Source: Burkholderiales bacterium (GTDB lineage Bacteria; Pseudomonadota; Gammaproteobacteria; Burkholderiales; JAEUOS01). Taken from it: 36,072 bases of DNA. Within the stretch, counting starts at the first letter, position 1. Every line of letters begins with the position of its first letter. The stretch spans positions 1 to 36,072 of the forward strand of contig CANJDH010000043.1 of assembly GCA_947473125.1 (NCBI GenBank). Reading direction: 5' to 3'. Under the pieces are notes generated by a model. That model had not been told where the DNA came from. It saw only the letters and a list, made by a program, of their open reading frames with translations, and did not search any database. A program made the position numbers and the translations under genes. Below are positions 29,816 through 36,072 of this stretch, in pieces.

Positions 29816-30406
29816 TTATGCAGGCGGTGCGCCGGCATGCCCGGTGCCGCCCTGTAGCGCATCGTCCCCCGCCACATCGGACTGGTGCTCACCGTGCACG
29901 CGCTGGCGCAAATAGCGCGCGGTGTCGCTCTTGCGCACGAACAGCAGGCGCGACAACTCGTTGAGCGCCTGGCTGTACACATCGCGCTTGAATTCGATCA
30001 CCGCGTCGAGCGGAATCCAGTATTCATGCCAGCGCCACGCGTCGAATTCGGGATGGTCGGAGGCGCGCAAGCGCACGTCACAGTCGCGCCCCAGCATGCG
30101 GAGCAAAAACCAGATCTGCTTCTGGCCGCGATAATGCCCGCGGATCTCGCGTTTGATCCACGCCTGCGGCACTTCATACCGCAACCACTCGCGGGTACGC
30201 CCGATGACTCGAACGTGCTCCGGAAGCAAACCCGTTTCTTCCTGCAATTCACGGTACATCGCCTCTTCCGGAGACTCACCGTGCTTGATGCCGCCTTGCG
30301 GGAACTGCCAGGAATGTTCTTTAACGCGCTTGCCCCAGAAAACCTCGTTCTTGTGGTTGACGATAATGATGCCGACGTTCGGGCGGAAGCCGTCACGGTC
30401 GAGCAT
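29816..30406 (-). CDS. rppH: RNA pyrophosphohydrolase
   Basis: This encodes 196 residues. It begins [17 protein letters not shown] and has SWQFPQGG just before the Nudix box (G38, E44, R52-E53, E56-E57, G59), the hallmarks of RppH. RppH removes pyrophosphate from 5' triphosphate ends of mRNA and starts RNase E-dependent decay. The tail after ~165 is low complexity and variable. An AGGGTG site precedes ATG 30406. The reading frame stays open far upstream antisense to proS, but that extension is not coding. It diverges from proS, an arrangement common in betaproteobacteria. Confidence 0.96.
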   Translation of the reverse strand: MLDRDGFRPNVGIIIVNHKNEVFWGKRVKEHSWQFPQGGIKHGESPEEAMYRELQEETGLLPEHVRVIGRTREWLRYEVPQAWIKREIRGHYRGQKQIWFLLRMLGRDCDVRLRASDHPEFDAWRWHEYWIPLDAVIEFKRDVYSQALNELSRLLFVRKSDTARYLRQRVHGEHQSDVAGDDALQGGTGHAGAPPA

Positions 30407-30426
30407 GATGCACCCTGTTGAGCCTG

Positions 30427-30432
30427 TAAAAT
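30427..30432 (+). promoter_or_regulatory. Candidate -10 box for proS
   Basis: TAAAAT lies 43 bases before the proS ATG. The -35 region is poor. It lies within the region transcribed from the opposing rppH promoter. Confidence 0.35.
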
Positions 30433-30439
30433 TGAATCC

Positions 30440-30445
30440 ATTATA
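30440..30445 (-). promoter_or_regulatory. Consensus -10 box for rppH
   Basis: A perfect TATAAT on the minus strand lies 33 bases before the rppH ATG, with a weak TTTCTT at -35 spacing. The predicted leader is about 27 nt. Confidence 0.55.
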
Positions 30446-30475
30446 GGCACAAAAAAAACCGAAAGAAACCACGCA

Positions 30476-32227
30476 ATGCGCGCATCGAAGTTCTTCATTT
30501 CCACCGTCAAGGAAGCCCCCAACGACGCCGAAGTCGTCAGCCACAAGCTGATGATCCGCGCCGGCATGATCAAACGCCTGTCGGCGGGCATTTACAGCTA
30601 CCTGCCGATGGGCCTGCGGGTGATCCGCAAGGTCGAAGCCATCATCCGCGAGGAGATGGACCGCGCCGGCGCGATCGAGCTGTCGATGCCGGTGGTGCAG
30701 CCGGCCGAGTTGTGGCAGGAAACCGGACGCTTCGAAAAAATGGGCCCTGAACTGCTGCGCTTCAAGGACCGCCACGAGCGCGATTTCATCGTCCAGCCGA
30801 CCAGCGAAGAGGTGGTTACCGACATCGCGCGCCAGGAGTTGCGCAGCTACCGCCAGTTGCCAAAGAATTTCTATCAGATCCAGACCAAGTTTCGCGACGA
30901 GCGCCGACCGCGCTTCGGCATCATGCGCGGCCGCGAATTCACCATGAAAGACGCCTACTCGTTCGACCGTGACGCAGCCGGCGCCGAGAAAAGTTACGAC
31001 AACATGTTCGCGGCCTACCAAAGGATATTCGACCGCTTCGGCCTCACTTACCGCGCCGTCGCCGCCGACACCGGCGCCATCGGTGGCTCGCGCTCGCACG
31101 AGTTCCAGGTGATCGCCGATACCGGCGAAGATGCTATCGTCTACTGCCCGACTTCGGATTACGCCGCCAACATGGAACTGGCCGAGGCGCTCGCGCCGGC
31201 CGAGCCGCGTGCCGCGCCGATTCAGGCTCTGGCGCCTGTGCCGACCCCCGGCAAATCCACCTGCGCCGACGTCGCCGCCCTGCTTGACGTGCCGCTGGCC
31301 AAGACCGTCAAGTCGCTTGTGCTCGCAACAGAACAGCGCGACGAGGAAGGCAACGTCAAGGGCACGCAGGTCTGGCTGCTGCTGGTGCGCGGCGACCACG
31401 ACCTCAATGAAGTCAAGGCCAGCAAGATTGAGGGCTTCAAAGGCGGCTTCCGTTTCGCCACCGTGCCGGAAATCATCGAGCACTTCGGCATCAAACCGGG
31501 CTACCTCGGGCCGCTCAACATGAAAAAGCCGGTCAAGGTCGTCGCCGACCGCACCGTCGCCGCGATGAGCGACTTCATCACCGGCGCCAACCAGTGGGAT
31601 CAGCACCTCACCGGCGTCAACTGGGGGCGCGACCTGCCCGAGCCCGACATCATTGCCGACATTCGCAACGTGCAGGCCGGCGACCCTTCGCCCGACGGCA
31701 AGGGCGCGCTTTCGATCCAGCGCGGCATCGAGGTCGGCCACGTGTTCTTCCTCGGCACCAAGTATTCCGAAGCGATGAAAGCCACCTACCTCGACGAGAC
31801 CGGCAAGGCCGCACTGATGGTGATGGGCTGCTACGGCATCGGCGTGACGCGCATCGTCGGCGCCGCGATCGAGCAGGGCCATGACGCCAAGGGCATCATT
31901 TTCCCCGACGCGATCGCCCCCTTCACGGTGGCGGTGTGCCCGATCGGCATGGACAAATCGCCTGTCGTGCGCGAAGCGGCAGAGAAACTCTACGCCGACC
32001 TGATCGCCGCCGGCATCGACGCGCTGCTCGACGATCGCGGCGAGCGCCCCGGCGCGATGTTCGCCGACATGGAGCTGATCGGCATCCCGCATCGCGTCAC
32101 TATCGGCGATCGCGGCCTCAAGGACGGCAAGGTCGAATACCAGCATCGTCGCGACAGCGCCGCTACGCCGCTGGCGCTTGCCGATGCTGCGGGCGTGGTG
32201 ATTACCCGTGTGCGCGGCGGCACATGA
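30476..32227 (+). CDS. proS: Prolyl-tRNA synthetase
   Basis: This encodes 583 residues, the bacterial-type class II enzyme. Motif 2 is visible at 139-155 ([17 protein letters not shown]) and motif 3 near 448-465 ([17 protein letters not shown]). The YbaK-like editing insertion of bacterial ProRS lies between them (~235-400). A C-terminal anticodon-binding domain (FTVAVCPIG...[17 protein letters not shown]) completes it. Start [19 protein letters not shown] is family-typical; the ribosome site is weak. The lytic transglycosylase gene follows 10 bp after the stop. Confidence 0.98.
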   Translation: MRASKFFISTVKEAPNDAEVVSHKLMIRAGMIKRLSAGIYSYLPMGLRVIRKVEAIIREEMDRAGAIELSMPVVQPAELWQETGRFEKMGPELLRFKDRHERDFIVQPTSEEVVTDIARQELRSYRQLPKNFYQIQTKFRDERRPRFGIMRGREFTMKDAYSFDRDAAGAEKSYDNMFAAYQRIFDRFGLTYRAVAADTGAIGGSRSHEFQVIADTGEDAIVYCPTSDYAANMELAEALAPAEPRAAPIQALAPVPTPGKSTCADVAALLDVPLAKTVKSLVLATEQRDEEGNVKGTQVWLLLVRGDHDLNEVKASKIEGFKGGFRFATVPEIIEHFGIKPGYLGPLNMKKPVKVVADRTVAAMSDFITGANQWDQHLTGVNWGRDLPEPDIIADIRNVQAGDPSPDGKGALSIQRGIEVGHVFFLGTKYSEAMKATYLDETGKAALMVMGCYGIGVTRIVGAAIEQGHDAKGIIFPDAIAPFTVAVCPIGMDKSPVVREAAEKLYADLIAAGIDALLDDRGERPGAMFADMELIGIPHRVTIGDRGLKDGKVEYQHRRDSAATPLALADAAGVVITRVRGGT

Positions 32228-32237
32228 CGACCGCGGC

Positions 32238-32924
32238 ATGACCGGGAAATGGGGTCTGACCCCGTTTATTTTTGCGCTTTTTTTTGCGCTGGCGACCCAC
32301 GCCTTTGCCGGCGCGCAGCAGTACGAGCCGCTGTCGGATTCGGTGCGCACCGGGCTTGCGGCGGCGGTGTCGGACCGCGCCCCGCCTGAGCCCAGGTTCG
32401 GCACCGCGATGGAGAAGGCCAACTGGCTCTCGGCCATGTCGGACCGGCTGCCGCGCCGCCACAAGCCCGATTACCAGACGCGCATCGAGTTTCTCAAGAC
32501 CGTGCACTACGAAGCGACGCGCGCCGGGCTCGACCCGCAGCTCGTGCTCGGCCTGATCCAGGTCGAGAGCGGCTTCAAGAAATATGCAATCAGCTCGGCC
32601 GGTGCACGCGGCTACATGCAGGTAATGCCGTTCTGGGCCAAGCTGATCGGCGACGGCGATTCGAAAAAACTATTCAACATGCGCGCCAACATCCGTTTTG
32701 GCTGCACCATCCTGCGCCACTACCTCGAACTTGAGCGCGGCGACATGTTCATGGCGCTGGGGCGCTACAACGGTTCACGCGGCCGCGCCGAATATCCCAA
32801 CGCGGTCAACGCGGCCTGGAAGAAAAACTGGGACTGGAACCCGAACCATCCGTCACCGGGCGCCAACATGACGCCGGCGCCGCCACCGTCAAACCGCCCC
32901 AACCCCTTCGCGCCCCGCAAGTAA
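32238..32924 (+). CDS. SLT-family lytic transglycosylase
   Basis: This encodes 228 residues with an N-terminal signal peptide ([16 protein letters not shown]) and a soluble lytic transglycosylase domain (~85-185). The catalytic Glu is E110 in IQVESGF, GYMQVMP is at 125-131, and ALGRYNGS at 173-180, all hallmarks of family 1 enzymes that cleave peptidoglycan with 1,6-anhydro ring formation. The C-terminus is Pro/Asn-rich. ATG 32238 is chosen over ATG 32208 because it gives a cleaner signal peptide and does not overlap proS; neither has a clear Shine-Dalgarno site. Its 3' end overlaps the 3' end of the convergent LysR gene by 36 bp. Its first codons contain a terminator-like palindrome. Confidence 0.9.
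   Translation: MTGKWGLTPFIFALFFALATHAFAGAQQYEPLSDSVRTGLAAAVSDRAPPEPRFGTAMEKANWLSAMSDRLPRRHKPDYQTRIEFLKTVHYEATRAGLDPQLVLGLIQVESGFKKYAISSAGARGYMQVMPFWAKLIGDGDSKKLFNMRANIRFGCTILRHYLELERGDMFMALGRYNGSRGRAEYPNAVNAAWKKNWDWNPNHPSPGANMTPAPPPSNRPNPFAPRK
32251..32285 (+). terminator. Terminator-like hairpin inside start of transglycosylase gene
   Basis: GGGGT, loop CTG, ACCCC (32251-32263) is followed by GTTTATTTTT and, slightly further, eight T residues (to 32285). It lies just after the proS stop but within codons 5-16 of the transglycosylase, so it could partly terminate proS transcripts. Confidence 0.35.
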
Positions 32925-33800
32925 CCTGGCACGCAGCCAGGCTAGGCCTTCATCGTCTTCGCGCTGGCGTGACCATGCCAGTTGGGTGCGGAACAGCGGC
33001 AGCTCCAGCGGCGGCCGGAAGGTCGCCATCTCGAATTCACGGGCGAATCGGCGCAACAGTCCCTGCGGCGCCGTCAGCCACATGCCAGTTCCCCTGAGCA
33101 GCGCCGCCGCCGTGATGAAATGCGGCACCGTCACGACAATCCGCCGGGTCTCACCGCGCCGCGCCAGCGCCTCGTCAATCAGCCCTAGCGAATCACCGCG
33201 CACCAGCACGTTCAGGTGCTCTGCGGCGAGGTAGTCGGCGATGCCCGGCCGCGCACGTCGTTTCGCCCCGCGCCAGGTCGCGCACAGATAGGGCTCTTCG
33301 AGCACGGTCTGCACTGAAATATCCGCCGTCATGTGGCCGAAGACACCGAGCGCCAGGTCCATCGCACCGGAACGGATCAGCGCCGGCGCATCATGGCGCC
33401 CCGCGTGGTGCATCACGAAACGCAGCGACGGCGCCTCGCGGCGAATCCGCGGCAGCACCTTGGGCAACACCGCGAGTGCCGCGTAATCGGATACGCCGAT
33501 ATGGATGGTGCGTTCCGCCAGCGCCGCGTCGAAGCGCCCGCCTGACGTGAACAGGCGCCCTACTTGTGCCAGCAGCACGCGCACTTCCGGCAAGGCCACC
33601 AGCGCCCGCGGCGTTGCGTGCATGGTGCGCCCCTGACGCACCAGGATCGGATCGCCGAACGCCACGCGCAGCCGCGCCAGTGCGTGGCTCAACGCCGGCT
33701 GGGTCAGATGCAGGCGCCGCGCCGCGCGCGAAACGCTCGCTTCCGCGACCAGCGCTTCAAACACCACCAGCAGATTGAGGTCGAGCCGACGCAGGTTCAT
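32889..33800 (-). CDS. LysR-family transcriptional regulator
   Basis: This encodes 303 residues. A winged helix-turn-helix occupies the N-terminus (LNLLVVFEALVAEASVSRAA, then LTQPALSHALARLR, GDPILVRQG), followed by a substrate-binding effector domain from ~90 (TIHIGVSDYAALAVLP). The ligand is unknown. It is divergent from the Bug-type receptor gene across 119 bp, so it likely controls that receptor and the coupled isocitrate-lyase-family gene, as is usual for divergent LysR pairs. Its C-terminus overlaps the transglycosylase gene end. No clear ribosome site precedes ATG 33800, which is the family-typical MNLRRLDLNLL start. Confidence 0.92.
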   Translation of the reverse strand: MNLRRLDLNLLVVFEALVAEASVSRAARRLHLTQPALSHALARLRVAFGDPILVRQGRTMHATPRALVALPEVRVLLAQVGRLFTSGGRFDAALAERTIHIGVSDYAALAVLPKVLPRIRREAPSLRFVMHHAGRHDAPALIRSGAMDLALGVFGHMTADISVQTVLEEPYLCATWRGAKRRARPGIADYLAAEHLNVLVRGDSLGLIDEALARRGETRRIVVTVPHFITAAALLRGTGMWLTAPQGLLRRFAREFEMATFRPPLELPLFRTQLAWSRQREDDEGLAWLRARLLAGREGVGAV

Positions 33801-33822
33801 GGTGGAGAGGGTTAAACAGTCG

Positions 33823-33854
33823 AATCAATCTGGCGCATGCCAGGCCCATTGATT
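33823..33854. promoter_or_regulatory. Candidate LysR operator in divergent gap
   Basis: Two nested inverted repeats lie mid-gap: AATCAAT (33823-33829) with ATTGATT (33848-33854), and CTGGC-GCAT-GCCAG (33830-33843). LysR regulators bind dyads in such gaps, so this is a natural candidate site. The two dyads do not share one centre. Confidence 0.45.
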
Positions 33855-33919
33855 TTATGCATTTCCCCCGCGTGCGCCCGGCTGGTATGGTCGCGGCTGC
33901 CTTTCATCCGGAGACACTC

Positions 33920-34927
33920 ATGAATACCCGCTCCCCGCGCATCGCCAGATTGCTGCGCGCCACCGCCACCACGGCACTGGCCATCGCCGCATGCAATGCC
34001 CTCGCGCAGGGCGGCGGCGGCGCTTCGTCCTTTCCGGCACGCCAGATCCGCATCGTGCTGCCATTCGCCGCCGGCGGTTCGACCGACGTGATCGCGCGTA
34101 CTGTCGGACAAAAGCTCGCCGAGAACACCGGCCAGTCGGTCGTCATCGACAACCGCCCTGGGGCCGCCGGTGCGATCGCCACCGAACATGTGGCCAAAGC
34201 GGCCTCTGACGGCTACACCATCCTGATGGCAACCACCAGCACCCACGCGGTGCTGCCGGTTCTCAACCCGAAGCTGCCCTACGATTCGATCCGCGACTTC
34301 ACCCCGGTGGGTCTGGTGGCGCGGGCCCCGAACATCCTGATCGCGAGTCCGAAGCTGGCCGCGAACAACGTGCGCGAGCTGATCGCGCAGGCCAAGGCCG
34401 CGCCGGGCCAACTGGTGTTCGCCTCGTCCGGCACCGGCACCATCACCCACCTGATCGGCGAGGCGTTCAAGAGCGCCGCCGGCGTCCAGGCGATTCACGC
34501 CCCGTACAAGACCGGCGTGCAGGCCGTCCCCGACATCGTCTCCGGCCAGGTGTCCTACCTGTTCGATTCAATCGTCTGGTCACTGCCGCAAATCCGCGCC
34601 GGCAAGCTCAAGGGCCTGGCGATCACCAGCGCCAAACGCTCGCCGCTGGCGCCCGAGCTGCCCACCGTGGCTGAGTCGGGCCTGCCCGGCTTTGAAGGCG
34701 TGACCTGGTTCGGCCTGGTGGTCCCCGCCGCCACGCCGAAAGACATCGTCGCGCGGCTCAGCAGCGAACTCAACAAGGTACTGCGTTCGCCCGACATGCA
34801 AGACAAACTGTCCGCCCAGGGCGCCGAAGCCGCGCCCGGCACTCCCGAAGAATTCGCCCAGCTGATCCGCGACGACACCGCCCGCTGGGGCAGGGTGATT
34901 CGCGACGCCGGCGTCAAACTTGAATGA
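33920..34927 (+). CDS. Bug-type (TctC) periplasmic solute-binding protein
   Basis: This encodes 335 residues with a signal peptide (ATTALAIAACNALAQ) followed by the Bug/TctC fold: IRIVLPFAAGGSTDVIAR, VVIDNRPGAAG, GYTILMATTSTHA, FASSGTGTITHL and AITSAKRSPLAPELPTVAE. These receptors bind carboxylates or other small acids in the periplasm for tripartite tricarboxylate transporters. No TctA/TctB membrane subunits are nearby, the usual situation for the expanded Bug family of Burkholderiales; the ligand cannot be read from sequence. GGAG lies six bases before ATG 33920. It is translationally coupled (ATGA) to the next gene. Confidence 0.94.
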   Translation: MNTRSPRIARLLRATATTALAIAACNALAQGGGGASSFPARQIRIVLPFAAGGSTDVIARTVGQKLAENTGQSVVIDNRPGAAGAIATEHVAKAASDGYTILMATTSTHAVLPVLNPKLPYDSIRDFTPVGLVARAPNILIASPKLAANNVRELIAQAKAAPGQLVFASSGTGTITHLIGEAFKSAAGVQAIHAPYKTGVQAVPDIVSGQVSYLFDSIVWSLPQIRAGKLKGLAITSAKRSPLAPELPTVAESGLPGFEGVTWFGLVVPAATPKDIVARLSSELNKVLRSPDMQDKLSAQGAEAAPGTPEEFAQLIRDDTARWGRVIRDAGVKLE

Positions 34928-35790
34928 AACCGACCACCATGACCAAGCCCACTTTTCGCCAACTTGCCGCCAGCGAACGCCCGCTGGTGATGCCCGGCGC
35001 GCACGATGCGCTCTCCGCCCTCCTGATCAAGCAGGCCGGTTTCAAGGCTGTGTTCATGGGCGGGTTCCCGATCGCCGGGGTGCGCTACGGCGTGCCCGAC
35101 ATCGGCCTGCTCGGCCTCCGGGAATTCGCCGACGCCTACCGCGACATGCTGGCCGTGAGCGACCTGCCGGCGCTGGTCGATGCCGACAACGGCTACGGCG
35201 ACCACAAGAACGTAGTGCATGTGGTGCATACGCTGGAACGCCTCGGCGCCCAGGCGCTTTTTTTTGAAGACCAGGTCTCGCCCAAGCGCTGCGGCCACAT
35301 CGCCGGCAAGGCGCTGGTGCCGGTCCACGAAATGGAATCAAAGATCCGCGCCGCCGCCGGCGAGCGCATCAACCCCGACACCTTCATCATCGCTCGCACC
35401 GACGCCCGCGAAGTGGTGGGCCTCGACGAAGCGCTGCGCCGCGGCGAGCGCTACCTGCGCGCCGGCGCCGACGGCCTGTTCATCGAGGCACCGATGTCCG
35501 TCGAGGAAATGGCGATCATCGGCCGCGCCTTTGACGTACCGCTACTGGCCAACATGCTCGAAGGCGGGCGCACCCCGATTCTCAAACCGGCGCAACTTGA
35601 GGAACTCGGTTTCCGCCTGGTGATCTACGGCATTTCGCTGCTGATGCGGATTACCAAAGTGATGCGCGAGGCGCTCGAAGACATTCGCTCCGGCGAATTC
35701 AAGCAGGTCGGTACCGGCGTCTCGTTCGAGGAATACAAGAACATCGTCGGCATGACCGATTGGTCGCGCATCGAAGACCAGTACAAATAA
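34924..35790 (+). CDS. Isocitrate lyase / PEP mutase superfamily enzyme
   Basis: This encodes 288 residues, a TIM-barrel C-C bond lyase. DADNGYGD (86-93) and ED (115-116) provide the metal site. KRCGH (121-125) carries the catalytic Cys of the isocitrate and 2-methylisocitrate lyase branch. The sequence is near PrpB-like and oxaloacetate-decarboxylase-like members; the exact substrate is uncertain. ATG 34924 overlaps the receptor stop as ATGA, and ATG 34939 is a weaker alternative. Coupling to a carboxylate receptor suggests that the imported acid, or a product of it, is the substrate. Confidence 0.9.
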   Translation: MKPTTMTKPTFRQLAASERPLVMPGAHDALSALLIKQAGFKAVFMGGFPIAGVRYGVPDIGLLGLREFADAYRDMLAVSDLPALVDADNGYGDHKNVVHVVHTLERLGAQALFFEDQVSPKRCGHIAGKALVPVHEMESKIRAAAGERINPDTFIIARTDAREVVGLDEALRRGERYLRAGADGLFIEAPMSVEEMAIIGRAFDVPLLANMLEGGRTPILKPAQLEELGFRLVIYGISLLMRITKVMREALEDIRSGEFKQVGTGVSFEEYKNIVGMTDWSRIEDQYK

Positions 35791-35834
35791 GGCGCTTGAA
35801 CGGAGGGTTGAACGAAAAGCGCTCTACATTGACC

Positions 35835-35869
35835 GGCCGGAAACCCTTGGTACACAGGGATTTCCGGCC
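35835..35869. terminator. Palindromic element between convergent genes
   Basis: GGCCGGAAA (35835-35843) pairs with TTTCCGGCC (35861-35869). An inner CCCT/AGGG extends the stem, with one bulged A and an eight-base loop. It lies between the lyase-family gene (plus) and the acyl-CoA synthetase (minus), and shares its core with 23788-23814. Confidence 0.65.
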
Positions 35870-35878
35870 AATGTCCCT

Positions 35879-36072
35879 TTAGGCGTTCGTGTCCAGCAGG
35901 CGCCGCCGCATCACCTTGCCCAGCGCATTGCGCGGCAGGGTTGCGACGAAGCGCACCGACACCGGCACGGCGTGCGCCGGCAGGCGCTTCCTCGCGTGGG
36001 CGAGCAAGTCCTCTGCCGTGACGCTGGTGCCGGCGCGCGGCACCACAAAGGCATGGATCGCAGCGCCGGCGG
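35879..36072 (-). CDS. Acyl-CoA synthetase / AMP-dependent ligase, C-terminal fragment
   Basis: Reading the minus strand from the right edge, the frame is open to a TAA at 35881-35879 and encodes the last 64 residues. They include AAIHAFVVPRAGTSVTAEDL, then RKRLPAHAVPVSVRFV and LPRNALGKVMRRRLLD. This matches the C-terminal lid domain of adenylate-forming acyl-CoA ligases, where the Lys of GK is the catalytic lysine for adenylation. The bulk of the gene is outside the window, so substrate preference is unknown. It converges on the isocitrate-lyase-family gene. Confidence 0.85.
   Translation of the reverse strand, partial: AGAAIHAFVVPRAGTSVTAEDLLAHARKRLPAHAVPVSVRFVATLPRNALGKVMRRRLLDTNA

Noticed and set aside
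29816-32464. 882-codon open frame running through rppH and antisense to proS
   Set aside because: Only the last 196 codons (rppH) show a real protein. The rest mirrors proS codon bias in high-GC DNA.

Overview
The window looks like a high-GC betaproteobacterial chromosome segment, most likely Burkholderiales or a close relative. The evidence is a block on the minus strand (secA, argJ, a DUF815 ATPase and a Nudix/ThiE-like fusion), next to an M23 peptidase, a DciA-like gene and lpxC, plus a Bug-type (tripartite tricarboxylate) solute receptor under a LysR regulator. I cannot name a genus from sequence alone.

Region 1 (1-16013, plus strand): the 3' 15.2 kb of a giant secreted beta-helical adhesin (at least 5071 residues; the 5' end lies outside the window). 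It overlaps a gene for a secreted FecR-domain protein. The adhesin is strongly modular. A 1.1-kb module occurs twice about 3.7 kb apart, a 654-bp module is repeated in tandem near the end, and twelve 12-bp GGTS units precede a basic, cysteine-containing tail. No autotransporter barrel follows, so two-partner-type export is the best guess, with the partner and N-terminus outside the window.

Region 2 (16093-25948): housekeeping genes, mostly minus strand. From right to left they are an Lgt-like membrane protein with apparently degraded catalytic motifs, lpxC, a small two-helix membrane protein, a divergent dciA-like gene (plus), an M23 envelope peptidase, and a probable operon secA, argJ, AAA+ ATPase, Nudix/ThiE fusion.

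Region 3 (26040-29629): a DUF3617 periplasmic protein (plus), then a minus-strand redox cluster. Rubrerythrin comes first, then a GlpC/HdrD-like iron-sulfur protein, DUF3501 and a secreted CNP1-like protein. The rubrerythrin promoter carries a 9-bp direct repeat over its -35 box. A role in peroxide or low-oxygen redox defence is inferred.

Region 4 (29816-32924): rppH and proS, divergent with closely overlapping promoters, then a lytic transglycosylase just after proS.

Region 5 (32889-36072): a LysR regulator divergent from a Bug-type solute receptor, which is translationally coupled to an isocitrate lyase/PEP mutase-family enzyme. The window ends in the C-terminus of an acyl-CoA synthetase on the minus strand. 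Two of the convergent gene ends carry a similar long palindrome (core GGAAACC...GGTTTCC) that probably acts as a two-way terminator. I saw no tRNA, rRNA, CRISPR array, transposase or integrase.
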